DNA of 11,073 nucleotides, taken from positions 1 to 11,073 of the forward strand of contig QAXH01005074.1 in the NCBI GenBank assembly GCA_004335635.1. Direction: 5' to 3'. This DNA is from Chloromonas sp. AAM2. Lineage: Eukaryota; Chlorophyta; Chlorophyceae; Chlamydomonadales; Chlamydomonadaceae. The position numbers were made by a program, and so were the translations under genes. Shown here piece by piece: positions 6,301-11,073 of the stretch. A model generated the notes under the pieces. That model was not told the origin of the DNA. It saw only the letters and a program-made list of their open reading frames with translations, and made no database searches. Positions within the stretch are counted from its first letter, which is position 1. Each line of letters begins with the position of its first letter.

Positions 6301-9242
6301 AGAAGATCGCGCGTCACTTCCCCTCCTGCTCGCTGCTGCGCCGCCACCCCACGCCCGCGCCCAGGCAGTTCGACCCGATACTCAAGGCCCTGGCGGCAGT
6401 GGGCATGACCATGGACGTCGCCACATCCAAGGTGTGCGGCTGAGCATGTGGTGCTTGTGACTGCCTTCTCAATATTGTGGCCTGATTCAAGACATTCATG
6501 TCTTGACCAGATACGCATTTCAATCAAAGTATGTGGCTGTTTCTGGACAAGCACAGATTGTGCTTGCGCTTGTGGACTGTTCCAAGGAACACGCTGGCCA
6601 GAGTTGCCTGTGACTATTGTAGTTTGCCAGATTCGATTCATGTCAGATAGGTGGCTTTTGTATCAAGATAGGCCACGTGGTTGTTATTAGACGCTTGCTT
6701 TTTTGTATTAGCTATGGAGATTACGAGTCTGGGCTCTTTTTGCCAAGCCGAGCAATCAGAGCTTTCCTCCTCGAACGTATTCTATCCGTACAGAACTCTA
6801 ACATTGCCTTGTAATGCAGGCGCTCGCTGCCTCTCTTGACTCGGCTGTTCGCCCCTCGGACCCTTACTTCAACAAGCTGGTGCGCATCCTGTCCACTCGC
6901 TGCATGACGCAAGCGCTGTACTTCGGATCCGGTGACTGCGGTGAGCCAGGGCTGGAAGAGACTCTGGAGGTGAAACCAGTAAGATGGACTTTCAAAGTTG
7001 TCCGATTGACAGCTGAGTGAGAGGTAAATGCCCAGTGCAATGGGTTAGCAGGTGCAAGACGACTAGTGTGCTATCATGGCCACGCTAATAAATAGACCGC
7101 AAAGAGCAGAGACAGCAGAGGCAGTAGAGGGGGTGGATTGGCAGGTGAAGGGGCGAAGATTGATGTGCCAGCATGCAGGAAGCAGAAAATTGTACAGCAG
7201 AAATACAATCGCAGAGAAGGCCAGGCTGCTGACCAGGCCCGTACCGCTCACCTCCTACAGGTTCAGCCGAGTACCATCACTACGGACTTGCATCCCCTAT
7301 CTACACACACTTCACATCGCCCATTCGTCGGTGAGCCACATGCACTCTTGTATCGTACAGGAAGATCATGCCAGCATTGGGCACAGGATATGCCAGAACC
7401 CGTAGGGAGGCATTTTGTGTTTTTGTTGATTACAGCATACCAACCTGGTGTGCTGAGCAGCAGGCTCACTTTGTGTGCAGTTCCCTGGCACGGTTGGATC
7501 CCTGGCCACGTGTCTCGAAAGCAAGTTGATTGTGTCTGTGCAGGTACGCTGATGTTGTGGTTCACAGGCTGCTGGCTGCTGCACTGCAACTGGACGAATT
7601 GCCTGACAACGCACGTGACAGGTCAGCACATGGTGGCATTGCTGTGCTGATTGGACGATACGTGACTGGCAAGGCAGGGCATACTGAAATGCTCTACAAT
7701 GTTCAAACTAGCGTCACTTGACTTACTTGTCAACCACAATTTTCACCCATCAGCCTAGACACTTATGAACAAGTATGGTTTGGGTGGGATCGAGCCCTCT
7801 GTGTGAGTGCCGCTGTGATGCCGTGGTAATGCTGACAAGGCAGGCCATGATTTCTGGTTTCTAGCACCGGAGCGCAGCAGGCAAATCACAACTTATTGTC
7901 AATGTGTTGATTTGCTTCAGGGACGGGCTGCGGGGCGTGGCCAACAACCTGAACACACGACACCGCAACGCCCAGATGGCCGGGCGGGCGAGTGTGGAGC
8001 TGCATACGCTCATCTTCTTCAAGGGGAGAACAGTCGTGGCCGATGCAAGGGTGACAAAGGTGCGGGTCAACATGTCCATGCTGATGGGTTGGGGCCATGC
8101 CCCATGCTGTTTCTCCAGAGCTGGAACGGAAATCCAAATGCCTGCTGTCCATGCAGTCATTTGGCAATCATACTTGTAGTAAGACTCTGACAGCTCATGG
8201 CTTTGGGGGTGCTTAGAACAGTCAGGTGGCCGCGCGCCAGGTATGCTAGCAGAACATCCTCTATCAGCAGGAGGCTGGCCTTAAATAGTCAACATGCCAG
8301 GTGAAGCACAGGAGGAGTTTTACGCATATGACGGATTCCGATGCGTGCAGGTCAAGTCCAACGGTCTGTTGGTTTTCGTTCCCAAGTTCGGCATCGAGGG
8401 CCCAGTCTATCTGACAGGTCGAGTGGACAAGGAGGGCAGCAAGACGGGCAAAGCGGATGAGGGCGCCTTTTTACTGGATGAGGAAAGGCAGACAGTCAAG
8501 TCCAGGTGTGTTTCAGGACTTCCATCAGCCGAACAAGCCTGCATAGACGTTTCAAAAAACTCTCGCATACTGAGTGCACCGCTCCCCCCCCCCACACACA
8601 CACACATTCAAGTGGGTTGTAATCCAAACCGCAATGCTCAACCTCGAGCCATGCCACGGCATCAGTACAAGCTGCACTGCGCAAGGGTCCTGTCGGGATG
8701 GGGTGGGGGAGGCTTCTAGTTGTGACTCTCTGGGAGTGGGTGGCATTGTGCCCTGAACGTGACTGTGTGGGTGGAGGGCCGGCATGGGCTACAGGGCTGT
8801 GGCACAGTCATAATCATGTTTTGAACACACTGTGTGTCTGTGCACAAGGCCTGCAGCAGCGGTGTCACCCTTTCTCTCTGTGTACCTCGTGGTGAATTGT
8901 GTATGATAACTGCCATTGACACTGGCCTGCAGTTCTCTTCATATCACAACATGTTGAATGTGTTCAGCCACGTGCGTCACAATGCCAGGTGTGCCAACGT
9001 TCTTTTGTCGATCAAATGACTGACATGAGTGTGCCTTTCATACGAGTGCCTCTGCATCTGATCATACACATTACCTGCTGCTGCTCCGCACCTTCAGAGA
9101 TGGCGCCTTGGCATACACCGTCTTTGACCCGTGCGCTGTACGGCTGAGCGTGGAGGAGGGAGTGGGGCACAGGCGCAGTCTGAAATTGGAGTTGGTGCCG
9201 CGCAGCGAGCTACCTGACTCGGAGCAGGTGGCGAAGCTGTAA
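158..9242 (+). CDS. DIS3: DIS3/Rrp44 exosome exoribonuclease, 16 exons, 5' end outside window
   Basis: Catalytic subunit of the RNA exosome: a processive 3'-5' hydrolytic exoribonuclease that degrades and trims nuclear and cytoplasmic RNAs. Exons read join(158..314, 2340..2439, 2907..3045, 3299..3414, 3954..4031, 4284..4407, 4822..5001, 5286..5357, 5843..5953, 6240..6431, 6820..6940, 7261..7330, 7544..7621, 7921..8059, 8351..8505, 9098..9242). They give 658 residues and a TAA, with all phases compatible. Visible domains, numbered from the first residue here: CSD1/CSD2 linker 1-52, CSD2 about 53-170, RNB about 171-510, S1 about 546-640. The RNB metal-binding motif [14 protein letters not shown] is intact, with Asp183, 189, 191 and 192; HIADVTHF (209-216) and [17 protein letters not shown] (471-487) follow. 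The order CSD-RNB-S1 together with DIS3-specific stretches (NWR, TRQAEQ, DNWP) favours DIS3 over DIS3L2 or bacterial RNase R. The PIN endonuclease domain and CSD1 lie off the left edge. Splice sites are by-eye calls; domain assignment is from family knowledge. Confidence 0.95.
627..1148 (+). other. unrecognised 173-codon ORF inside intron 1
   Basis: An open frame from ATG 627 to the stop at 1146-1148. The central part (about residues 40-120) has a protein-like composition, with acidic and polar stretches and a segment reading [20 protein letters not shown]. No family was recognised. It lies wholly inside a DIS3 intron, and its last third overlaps a CCTGTGCCC tandem repeat, which argues against a genuine gene. 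A decayed transposon protein fragment is an alternative. Confidence 0.15.
1013..1059. repeat. short tandem repeat CCTGTGCCC (3 copies)
   Basis: TCCTGTGCCC or CCCTGTGCCC occurs at about 1016-1025, 1027-1036 and 1048-1057. It is a minor intronic pyrimidine-rich repeat. Confidence 0.6.
1610..1837. repeat. nested inverted repeat (MITE-like hairpin) in intron 1
   Basis: The outer ends GTCCGAAAAC (1610-1619) and GTTTTCGGAC (1828-1837) are perfect reverse complements. A second, inner pair, GGACGTTGTTCAAG (1711-1724) and CTTGAACAACGTCC (1785-1798), is also perfect at 14 of 14 with a 60-nt loop. Both pairs are nested, so the 228-bp block can fold as one long interrupted hairpin. No clear target-site duplication is visible, so calling it a transposable element is inference. 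Confidence 0.55.
1880..1975 (+). pseudogene. possible decayed non-LTR retrotransposon endonuclease fragment
   Basis: Frame 1901-1973 reads [16 protein letters not shown] and, a few residues later, TWAWSG. This resembles the N-terminal part of apurinic-type endonuclease domains of LINE elements, which often read NIDIAALSETRL followed by an aromatic-rich FFWSG. The flanking sequence [11 protein letters not shown] lies in a different frame, implying a frameshift. No reverse transcriptase motif is present nearby. This is pattern recognition only. Confidence 0.2.
2011..2253 (-). other. unrecognised antisense open stretch of 80 codons in intron 1
   Basis: On the minus strand the frame is open from 2253 to a TGA at 2013-2011, with an internal ATG at 2181. 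The peptide is rich in Leu, Ala, Lys and Arg and looks helical ([20 protein letters not shown], then [20 protein letters not shown]). AEKLITL recalls ribosomal protein bL17, but the following sequence does not match that family, so no name is given. It may be a relic or a chance ORF. Confidence 0.15.
2340..2439 (+). CDS. DIS3: DIS3 exon 2: start of CSD2
   Basis: Acceptor GTTGTTCAG, then GT completes the split Gly, giving [14 protein letters not shown]. The exon ends with [13 protein letters not shown], equivalent to the family's LFTPADKRIPRIR. The donor is ATC AG|gtgggg in phase 2, and the split Arg is completed by A at 2907. The prolines at residues 59-62 are an insertion-like variation in the loop. 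Confidence 0.88.
2440..2906 (+). other. intron 2 (467 nt)
   Basis: gtgggg...GTGCAG. It holds an imperfect 27-bp direct repeat (2532-2558 and 2601-2627) but no supported gene. Confidence 0.8.
2532..2627. repeat. 27-bp imperfect direct repeat, 69-bp period, intron 2
   Basis: CTGGAAATTGGTCGAGTTGG plus GGTAGGC at 2532-2558 recurs at 2601-2627 with two mismatches (25 of 27). The sequence between the copies is not clearly repeated after the second one. Confidence 0.75.
2907..3045 (+). CDS. DIS3: DIS3 exon 3: CSD2 core
   Basis: Reads [20 protein letters not shown], then [14 protein letters not shown] and GNKDTET. It aligns with the family's IETRQA...IDGWP...PNGHFVR...GEKETET, a strongly diagnostic CSD2 block. 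Acceptor GTGCAG; donor ACG|gtaggc, phase 0. Confidence 0.93.
3299..3414 (+). CDS. DIS3: DIS3 exon 4: CSD2 to RNB transition
   Basis: Reads [20 protein letters not shown] and then [17 protein letters not shown], matching EVLLLEHDV...PF...LPKMPWSITEKD. Acceptor TCTGCAG; donor GGC AG|gtgcat, phase 2, with the split Arg completed by G at 3954. Confidence 0.92.
3415..3953 (+). other. intron 4 (539 nt) with (AC)9 microsatellite
   Basis: gtgcat...CATGCAG. An (AC)9 run sits at 3882-3899, just 54 nt before the acceptor. Open frames here are not conserved DIS3 sequence, and no other gene is supported. Confidence 0.8.
3882..3899. repeat. (AC)9 microsatellite
   Basis: Nine perfect AC units in intron 4. 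Confidence 0.9.
3954..4031 (+). CDS. DIS3: DIS3 exon 5: RNB catalytic Asp motif
   Basis: Encodes [19 protein letters not shown] followed by IDDALHVR. The four acidic residues that bind the two Mg ions in RNB enzymes (Asp183, 189, 191, 192 of the partial protein) are all present, so the exonuclease site looks functional. The donor is GTC AG|gtgggt in phase 2. Confidence 0.95.
4284..4407 (+). CDS. DIS3: DIS3 exon 6: RNB domain
   Basis: Reads [20 protein letters not shown] and ends TTTYLVQ, matching [20 protein letters not shown] and GTTVYL. Acceptor CTCCACAG; donor CAG|gtgggt, phase 0. A near-copy of the exon end and donor lies 84 bp downstream in the intron. Confidence 0.94.
4408..4821 (+). 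other. intron 6 (414 nt) with duplicated donor region
   Basis: gtgggt...GTGTGCAG. Bases 4471-4507 repeat the last part of exon 6 and its donor. There is no other supported content; the antisense frame 4600-5040 is a shadow of intron 6 and exon 7. Confidence 0.8.
4822..5001 (+). CDS. DIS3: DIS3 exon 7: RNB domain
   Basis: Reads [20 protein letters not shown] and then [15 protein letters not shown]...YQEAQ. It matches the family's KRIDMVPELLSSNLCSLR...FSCIWEM...LTYAEAQ. Sixty codons, phase 0 at both ends; acceptor GTGCAG, donor CAG|gtgaag. Confidence 0.95.
5286..5357 (+). CDS. DIS3: DIS3 exon 8: RNB domain
   Basis: Twenty-four codons, [20 protein letters not shown] then RLAK, equivalent to MRIDS...DITTSLRGLNQLAK. 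Phase 0 at both ends; acceptor CATGCAG, donor AAG|gtgagc. Confidence 0.92.
5358..5842 (+). other. intron 8 (485 nt) with decoy acceptor
   Basis: gtgagc...GTGTGCAG. Bases 5733-5757 are a near-copy of the real acceptor and first bases of exon 9. Using that decoy would add intron sequence to the coding sequence, and the family alignment excludes it. Confidence 0.8.
5843..5953 (+). CDS. DIS3: DIS3 exon 9: RNB domain
   Basis: [20 protein letters not shown] then [17 protein letters not shown] matches [32 protein letters not shown]. Thirty-seven codons, phase 0 at both ends; acceptor GTGCAG, donor CAG|gtgggg. Confidence 0.95.
6136..6170. repeat. 12-bp direct repeat ACGAGTTGTTTG in intron 9
   Basis: Identical copies at 6136-6147 and 6159-6170 with a 23-bp period. 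No function is evident. Confidence 0.7.
6240..6431 (+). CDS. DIS3: DIS3 exon 10: RNB domain
   Basis: [20 protein letters not shown] then [20 protein letters not shown] matches RETNSMVEEFMLLANISVAKKI...ALLRKHPAPP. Sixty-four codons, phase 0 at both ends; acceptor GTGCACAG, donor AAG|gtgtgc. Confidence 0.95.
6487..6506. repeat. perfect inverted repeat, 9-bp stem, intron 10
   Basis: TCAAGACAT-TC-ATGTCTTGA forms a stem of 9 bp with a 2-nt centre. As RNA the loop must open by at least one pair. Confidence 0.8.
6548..6566. repeat. inverted repeat, 7-bp stem, intron 10
   Basis: CAAGCAC-AGATT-GTGCTTG, a 7-bp perfect stem with a 5-nt loop, 41 bp after the previous hairpin. Confidence 0.75.
6820..6940 (+). 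CDS. DIS3: DIS3 exon 11: RNB domain
   Basis: [20 protein letters not shown], then [20 protein letters not shown], matches [38 protein letters not shown]. Only a phase 1 donor fits exon 12: GCG|gtgagc at 6940/6941 is preferred, and TCCG|gtgact at 6931/6932 is the in-phase alternative, three codons shorter. The usual Cys of YFCSG is Gly here. Confidence 0.9.
6941..7260 (+). other. intron 11 (320 nt)
   Basis: gtgagc...CTCCTACAG. The exon 11 frame stays open into the intron until 7018-7020, but that extension cannot be spliced in phase to exon 12. The 3' half is purine-rich on the + strand. No gene is seen. Confidence 0.75.
7261..7330 (+). CDS. DIS3: DIS3 exon 12: [20 protein letters not shown] motif
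   Basis: After GT completes the split Gly it reads SAEYHH and then [16 protein letters not shown], the most conserved block of RNB enzymes, lining the active-site channel. The donor is CGT CG|gtgagc in phase 2. The exon is only 70 nt and appears in no long ORF, so it is easily missed. Confidence 0.95.
7544..7621 (+). CDS. DIS3: DIS3 exon 13: RNB domain end
   Basis: G completes Arg487, then [20 protein letters not shown] and DNARD follow, matching RRYADVIVHRLLAVAIG. Acceptor GTGCAG; donor GAC AG|gtcagc, phase 2, the only GTC donor of the gene. Confidence 0.93.
7921..8059 (+). CDS. DIS3: DIS3 exon 14: RNB-S1 junction
   Basis: [20 protein letters not shown], then [15 protein letters not shown] and ADARVTK, matches ICKNLNFRHKMAQYAQRASVAFHTQLFFK. 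Acceptor GCTTCAG. The donor AAG|gtgcgg at 8060 was chosen over AGG|gtgaca at 8051 because VTK-VKSNG restores the first S1 strand. Both are phase 0. Confidence 0.9.
8351..8505 (+). CDS. DIS3: DIS3 exon 15: S1 domain
   Basis: [20 protein letters not shown] then [11 protein letters not shown] is the S1 RNA-binding OB fold, matching RKNAIVVLIPKYGLEG. A Gly/Lys/Asp-rich loop precedes [13 protein letters not shown]. Acceptor GTGCAG; donor TCC AG|gtgtgt, phase 2. Confidence 0.93.
8584..8605. repeat. C10 tract plus (AC)n microsatellite
   Basis: Ten consecutive C residues (8584-8593) run directly into about six AC units. Confidence 0.85.
8695..8712 (+). other. G-rich tract in intron 15
   Basis: GGGATGGGGTGGGGGAGG has three G-runs of 3-5 plus a GG. 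It could form a two-layer G-quadruplex or pair with the C10 tract about 100 nt upstream in the transcript. Neither is shown. Confidence 0.5.
9098..9242 (+). CDS. DIS3: DIS3 exon 16: C-terminal end and stop
   Basis: A completes Arg611, then [36 protein letters not shown] and EQVAKL lead to TAA at 9240-9242. It matches the final S1 strands (TVFHVFDKVKVKI...KIRMSLVEP). The tail after S1 is short and lacks the Lys-rich nuclear-localisation-like end of animal DIS3. Confidence 0.92.
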
Positions 9243-9281
9243 TTCTGGCTGGAAGCTGTTGTACTTGCATGGAAGCTGTAA
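9233..9281 (+). repeat. GAAGCTGT repeated three times across the stop codon and 3' UTR
   Basis: GAAGCTGT occurs at 9233-9240, 9252-9259 and 9272-9279. The first and third are both followed by AA, so the stop-spanning GAAGCTGTAA is duplicated exactly 39 bp downstream. Confidence 0.8.
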
Positions 9282-9682
9282 ACACTGTTGCGTCGTTCCA
9301 TTTTCAAACACTGGAAGGCGTTTGCTGCTAAGGACTGCCCATCCTTCAAGTGTTCGTCCCTGCCATCCTGTCTCTTCAACATCCTGTGTCGGCCTGCTTA
9401 CCGTTTTCACAGTAAGAGGCACAAGGGCTTCAACTGCACCGAATGGCTTGAGTTTCCCCCGCCTCGAAGCGGGTCTTCAAGCACGAAGGCAAGCGCAGGA
9501 TAGGCATTGGCTTGCAGCGGACTGCAATTGTAAAGTTCTGGAAAAAAGACGAGCAAAGCTGAGGAATGTGTCTTCATACCGGCTGACGGAAAGACAACTT
9601 TGAAGTCTAGGTCGCAAGGGGTCATAACAGCAGAGAAGCTTCTGATTGCGACACAAAGAATTTTCTTAGGATTTAAACGCCG
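9243..9682 (+). other. DIS3 3' UTR and following intergenic sequence
   Basis: Contains the TGTAA candidates. A short frame at about 9446-9562 reads RVFKHEGKRRIGIGLQRT and ends KFWKKDEQS before TGA. It has a basic, protein-like look but no start, splice signal or recognised family. No gene is called. Confidence 0.5.
9277..9281 (+). promoter_or_regulatory. candidate TGTAA polyadenylation signal
   Basis: TGTAA is the common nuclear poly(A) signal of green algae. This copy lies 35 nt after the stop. Another at 9529-9533 would give a UTR of about 300 nt. The choice is open and depends on the organism being a chlorophyte. Confidence 0.35.
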
Positions 9683-9972
9683 ACCGTCTTACCTGCATGG
9701 ACTACTTGCATGGCACGCTTGACCGTTTGGCATGGCTGGCCTGGACGCTTTTCATGGCATTGCATGTACTCTTTGGTTCGCGCGCTGGGACTAGCACGCT
9801 TTGCACGCTTCTGTGCTCTGTTTCTGTTTTTGATAGCCAGTTCTGCCTTGTTCCTTTCTGCCCGCGGACCTATTTCTGCCTTTGTTCCTGCCTTGCTTCT
9901 CCTTTCTTGCTCAGGGTAGGTCGGAGCAGTACAAATTTTGTGGCGGCTTCCCTGATGTGACAATTAATCAAC
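9683..9972 (-). repeat. left arm of inverted fold-back repeat
   Basis: Read on the minus strand from GTTGAT (9972), this is homologous to 10614 onwards read on the plus strand. One exact 20-base match is TTCTCCTTTCTTGCTCAGGG at 9897-9916, whose complement lies at 10682-10701. The inner part is a purine-rich AGGCAGAA-type block, and the outer 9683-9780 holds about four GTCCA...GCCATG units. Frames open through the purine-rich block are expected because it lacks T. Confidence 0.75.
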
Positions 9973-10613
9973 TGTCTGGGCTGAACCAAGGGCCAAGCGT
10001 GCCGCAGGGGCACCACACATGTTCCAGGTTTTTCACACATGTGCGCCTCTGCACACCGGCCATGCATCAGCCTGGAATGCTTTATCAGTCTGAGTGCTTT
10101 GTGTTAGTAACTAGATGACTCTTGTTCACATCAGAAGGCAGAACTGGAACAAGCCGCTAAAGCTTAAGGTAAGACTAAAAAGGGGACGCAAGAAGGGCCA
10201 GAACGCTCAAGAACAGGCAGCCATGTGCTTTGTTGGCAGTTTGCAGTTGGCGCCTTCGCGGCAGTTGGCAGAAGCCGTGAGATCAGAATACTTCTGAAAA
10301 ATGAATACGAGGATCGATTGTATGCATTGTAAGAAGTCTTATATTATACAGGGGTGAACGTGTGGAAAAATGGCCTTTTTCACGCAGTCGTTGCGCCTGG
10401 GACTTGCGGCATTGTAAAGTCCACAAGACGACCTTTCATTTGGCGGGGTAAGAGGGGAAGGCAAACGAGTTTGGGTGTCCAACCGCCAAAGGTGCCTTGG
10501 GCAGGCCTGCCAGGCTGGCGCCAGCGCCTGCCTAAACCACGACGTAGCTGTAGCTTTTGAGGTGCATTGTATATGAAGGTGCTCATCTCAAGTAGCAAGT
10601 TGTGTTCGGCAGG
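9973..10613. other. 641-bp spacer between the inverted arms
   Basis: Non-repeated sequence. It contains a strong donor-like AAG|gtaagac at 10168/10169 after an in-frame RQNWNKPLKLK. A stretch from 10240 to TAA at 10330-10332 includes REIRILLKNEYEDRLYAL. A further open frame from about 10354 to 10560 reads NVWKNGLFHAVVAPGTCG and onward. None was recognised, so no CDS is called. If this is an element, it would be the internal cargo. Confidence 0.45.
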
Positions 10614-11073
10614 TTGATGGATTTGTTACATCCGGGAAGCCGTCAAAGGACACGGGACGGGTTGTGTGCCGCCCTGACCTGCCCTGAGCAAGAAAGGAGA
10701 AGAAAGGCAGGAGCAAAGGCAGAAATTAGCCCAAAGGCAGAAAAGGCAGGAACAAACAAGGCAGAAAGAAAGGCAACCAGCCACGAAAAACAAGAACAGA
10801 GCACAGAACGTGCATGCAAAGCGGGTCAGTCCAAGCGCCACAAGCAAGGTGCCCATGCATGCCATGCAAAGAGTCCACGCGTTGCGAGCCATGAGAAGGG
10901 TCCATGCGAGCCAAGACAAAAGTCCATGCGTGCCATGATAAGAGTCCATGCGATGCGAGCAACGAGATAAGTCCAGGCAAGCCATGACAGCATGCAAGAA
11001 TGCATGAAGAGAGTCCATGCAGGCAATGCAAGTCCATGGGCCGTGAGCAGAATCCATGCGGGCCATGATAACA
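10614..11073 (+). repeat. right arm of inverted fold-back repeat, open at window end
   Basis: Begins GTTGATGG right after GGCAG, continues through CCCTGAGCAAGAAAGGAGAA (10682-10701) and a purine-rich AAAGGCAG block (to about 10825), then enters the minisatellite. It mirrors the left arm but its outer part is several times longer and runs off the window. Long minus-strand frames here that look like membrane proteins are translations of the pyrimidine-rich complement and of repeat units. Confidence 0.75.
10828..11073 (+). repeat. minisatellite, GTCCATGCG...GCCATGA units
   Basis: About nine degenerate units of roughly 18-27 bp (one about 42) start with GTCC, for example at 10873, with the consensus GTCCATGCG(TGCGA)GCCATGANAAGA. 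Unit length differs mainly by presence of an extra TGCGA-like insert. The array continues beyond the window. Confidence 0.75.

Larger units (their letters stand above)
6432..6819 (+). other. intron 10 (388 nt) with two hairpins
   Basis: gtgtgc...TAATGCAG. It contains two compact perfect stem-loops, listed separately. No gene is seen. Confidence 0.8.
8506..9097 (+). other. intron 15 (592 nt) with C-tract/(AC)n and G-rich block
   Basis: gtgtgt...ACCTTCAG. It contains a C10 run followed by (AC) repeats (8584-8605) and a G-rich block (8695-8712). No gene is seen in the rest. Confidence 0.8.

Noticed and set aside
6941..7020. Extension of exon 11 with donors at 6969/6970 or 6978/6979
   Set aside because: Both are phase 0 and cannot join exon 12 in frame; the family alignment has no such insertion.
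8051..8059. Earlier exon 14 donor AGG|gtgaca at 8050/8051
   Set aside because: It would remove VTK, which is needed for the first S1 strand; kept only as a minor alternative.
9673..9963. Minus-strand frame rich in Lys, Ala and Glu, shared with the right arm
   Set aside because: The shared frame follows from DNA repeat homology and a T-poor strand. The copy upstream has a stop after VD, and no start or splice context is convincing.
10333..10350. Very short intron GTAAGAAG...ATACAG at about 10328-10350 joining two open frames
   Set aside because: At about 23 nt it is far below every other intron in this window, so splicing is implausible despite the good-looking ends.
10626..11066. Minus-strand 146-codon frame resembling a hydrophobic membrane protein
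   Set aside because: It is the complement of the purine-rich block and minisatellite units; the same kind of frame arises from the left arm. Low T on the + strand removes stop codons, so openness is not evidence of coding.
1..11073. tRNA, rRNA, CRISPR, or prokaryotic operon signals
   Set aside because: No cloverleaf with a T-loop GGTTCRA motif, no rRNA-like blocks, and no spaced identical repeats were seen; the gene structure is clearly spliceosomal.

Overview
This is a eukaryotic nuclear window dominated by one intron-rich gene on the + strand. Sixteen exons, from 158 to 9242, encode the C-terminal two thirds of DIS3/Rrp44, the catalytic RNase II-family (RNB) 3'-5' exoribonuclease of the RNA exosome. 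The exons sum to 1977 nt (658 codons plus TAA). All fifteen junctions keep phase, and every splice-joined segment matches the DIS3 family in order: CSD1/CSD2 linker, second cold-shock domain, RNB catalytic domain, S1 domain. The N-terminal PIN domain and CSD1 must lie upstream of base 1. An independent prediction in single-exon mode would miss this gene, because no continuous ORF covers it.

The organism is most likely a green alga (Chlorophyta). This is an inference from introns roughly 210-590 nt long in almost every 70-190 nt of coding sequence, acceptors ending TGCAG (9 of 16), donors of the GTG type (13 of 15), TG/CA-rich introns with (AC)n tracts, and TGTAA motifs after the stop. The moderate GC of the window would suit a Dunaliella-like alga better than Chlamydomonas, but the genus cannot be settled here.

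Layout: 1-157 is the 3' end of an upstream intron carrying a 38-bp-period direct repeat. Exon 1 (158-314) is followed by a 2025-nt intron 1 (315-2339), the largest, which holds non-DIS3 material: a nested inverted repeat, a possible decayed LINE endonuclease piece, an antisense open stretch and an unrecognised ORF. From 2340 to 9242 exons 2-16 follow regularly. Several introns contain near-copies of their own neighbouring exon/splice-site boundaries.

Downstream of the stop (9243-11073) no confident gene is seen. A short presumed 3' UTR with repeated GAAGCTGTAA is followed by a large fold-back structure: two homologous arms of about 280 bp in opposite orientation (about 9683-9972 and 10614 onwards). 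Each carries, on the outside, a minisatellite built on GTCCATGCG...GCCATGA units. The arms flank a 641-bp unique spacer with possible but unproven small exons. The right minisatellite runs off the end of the window.
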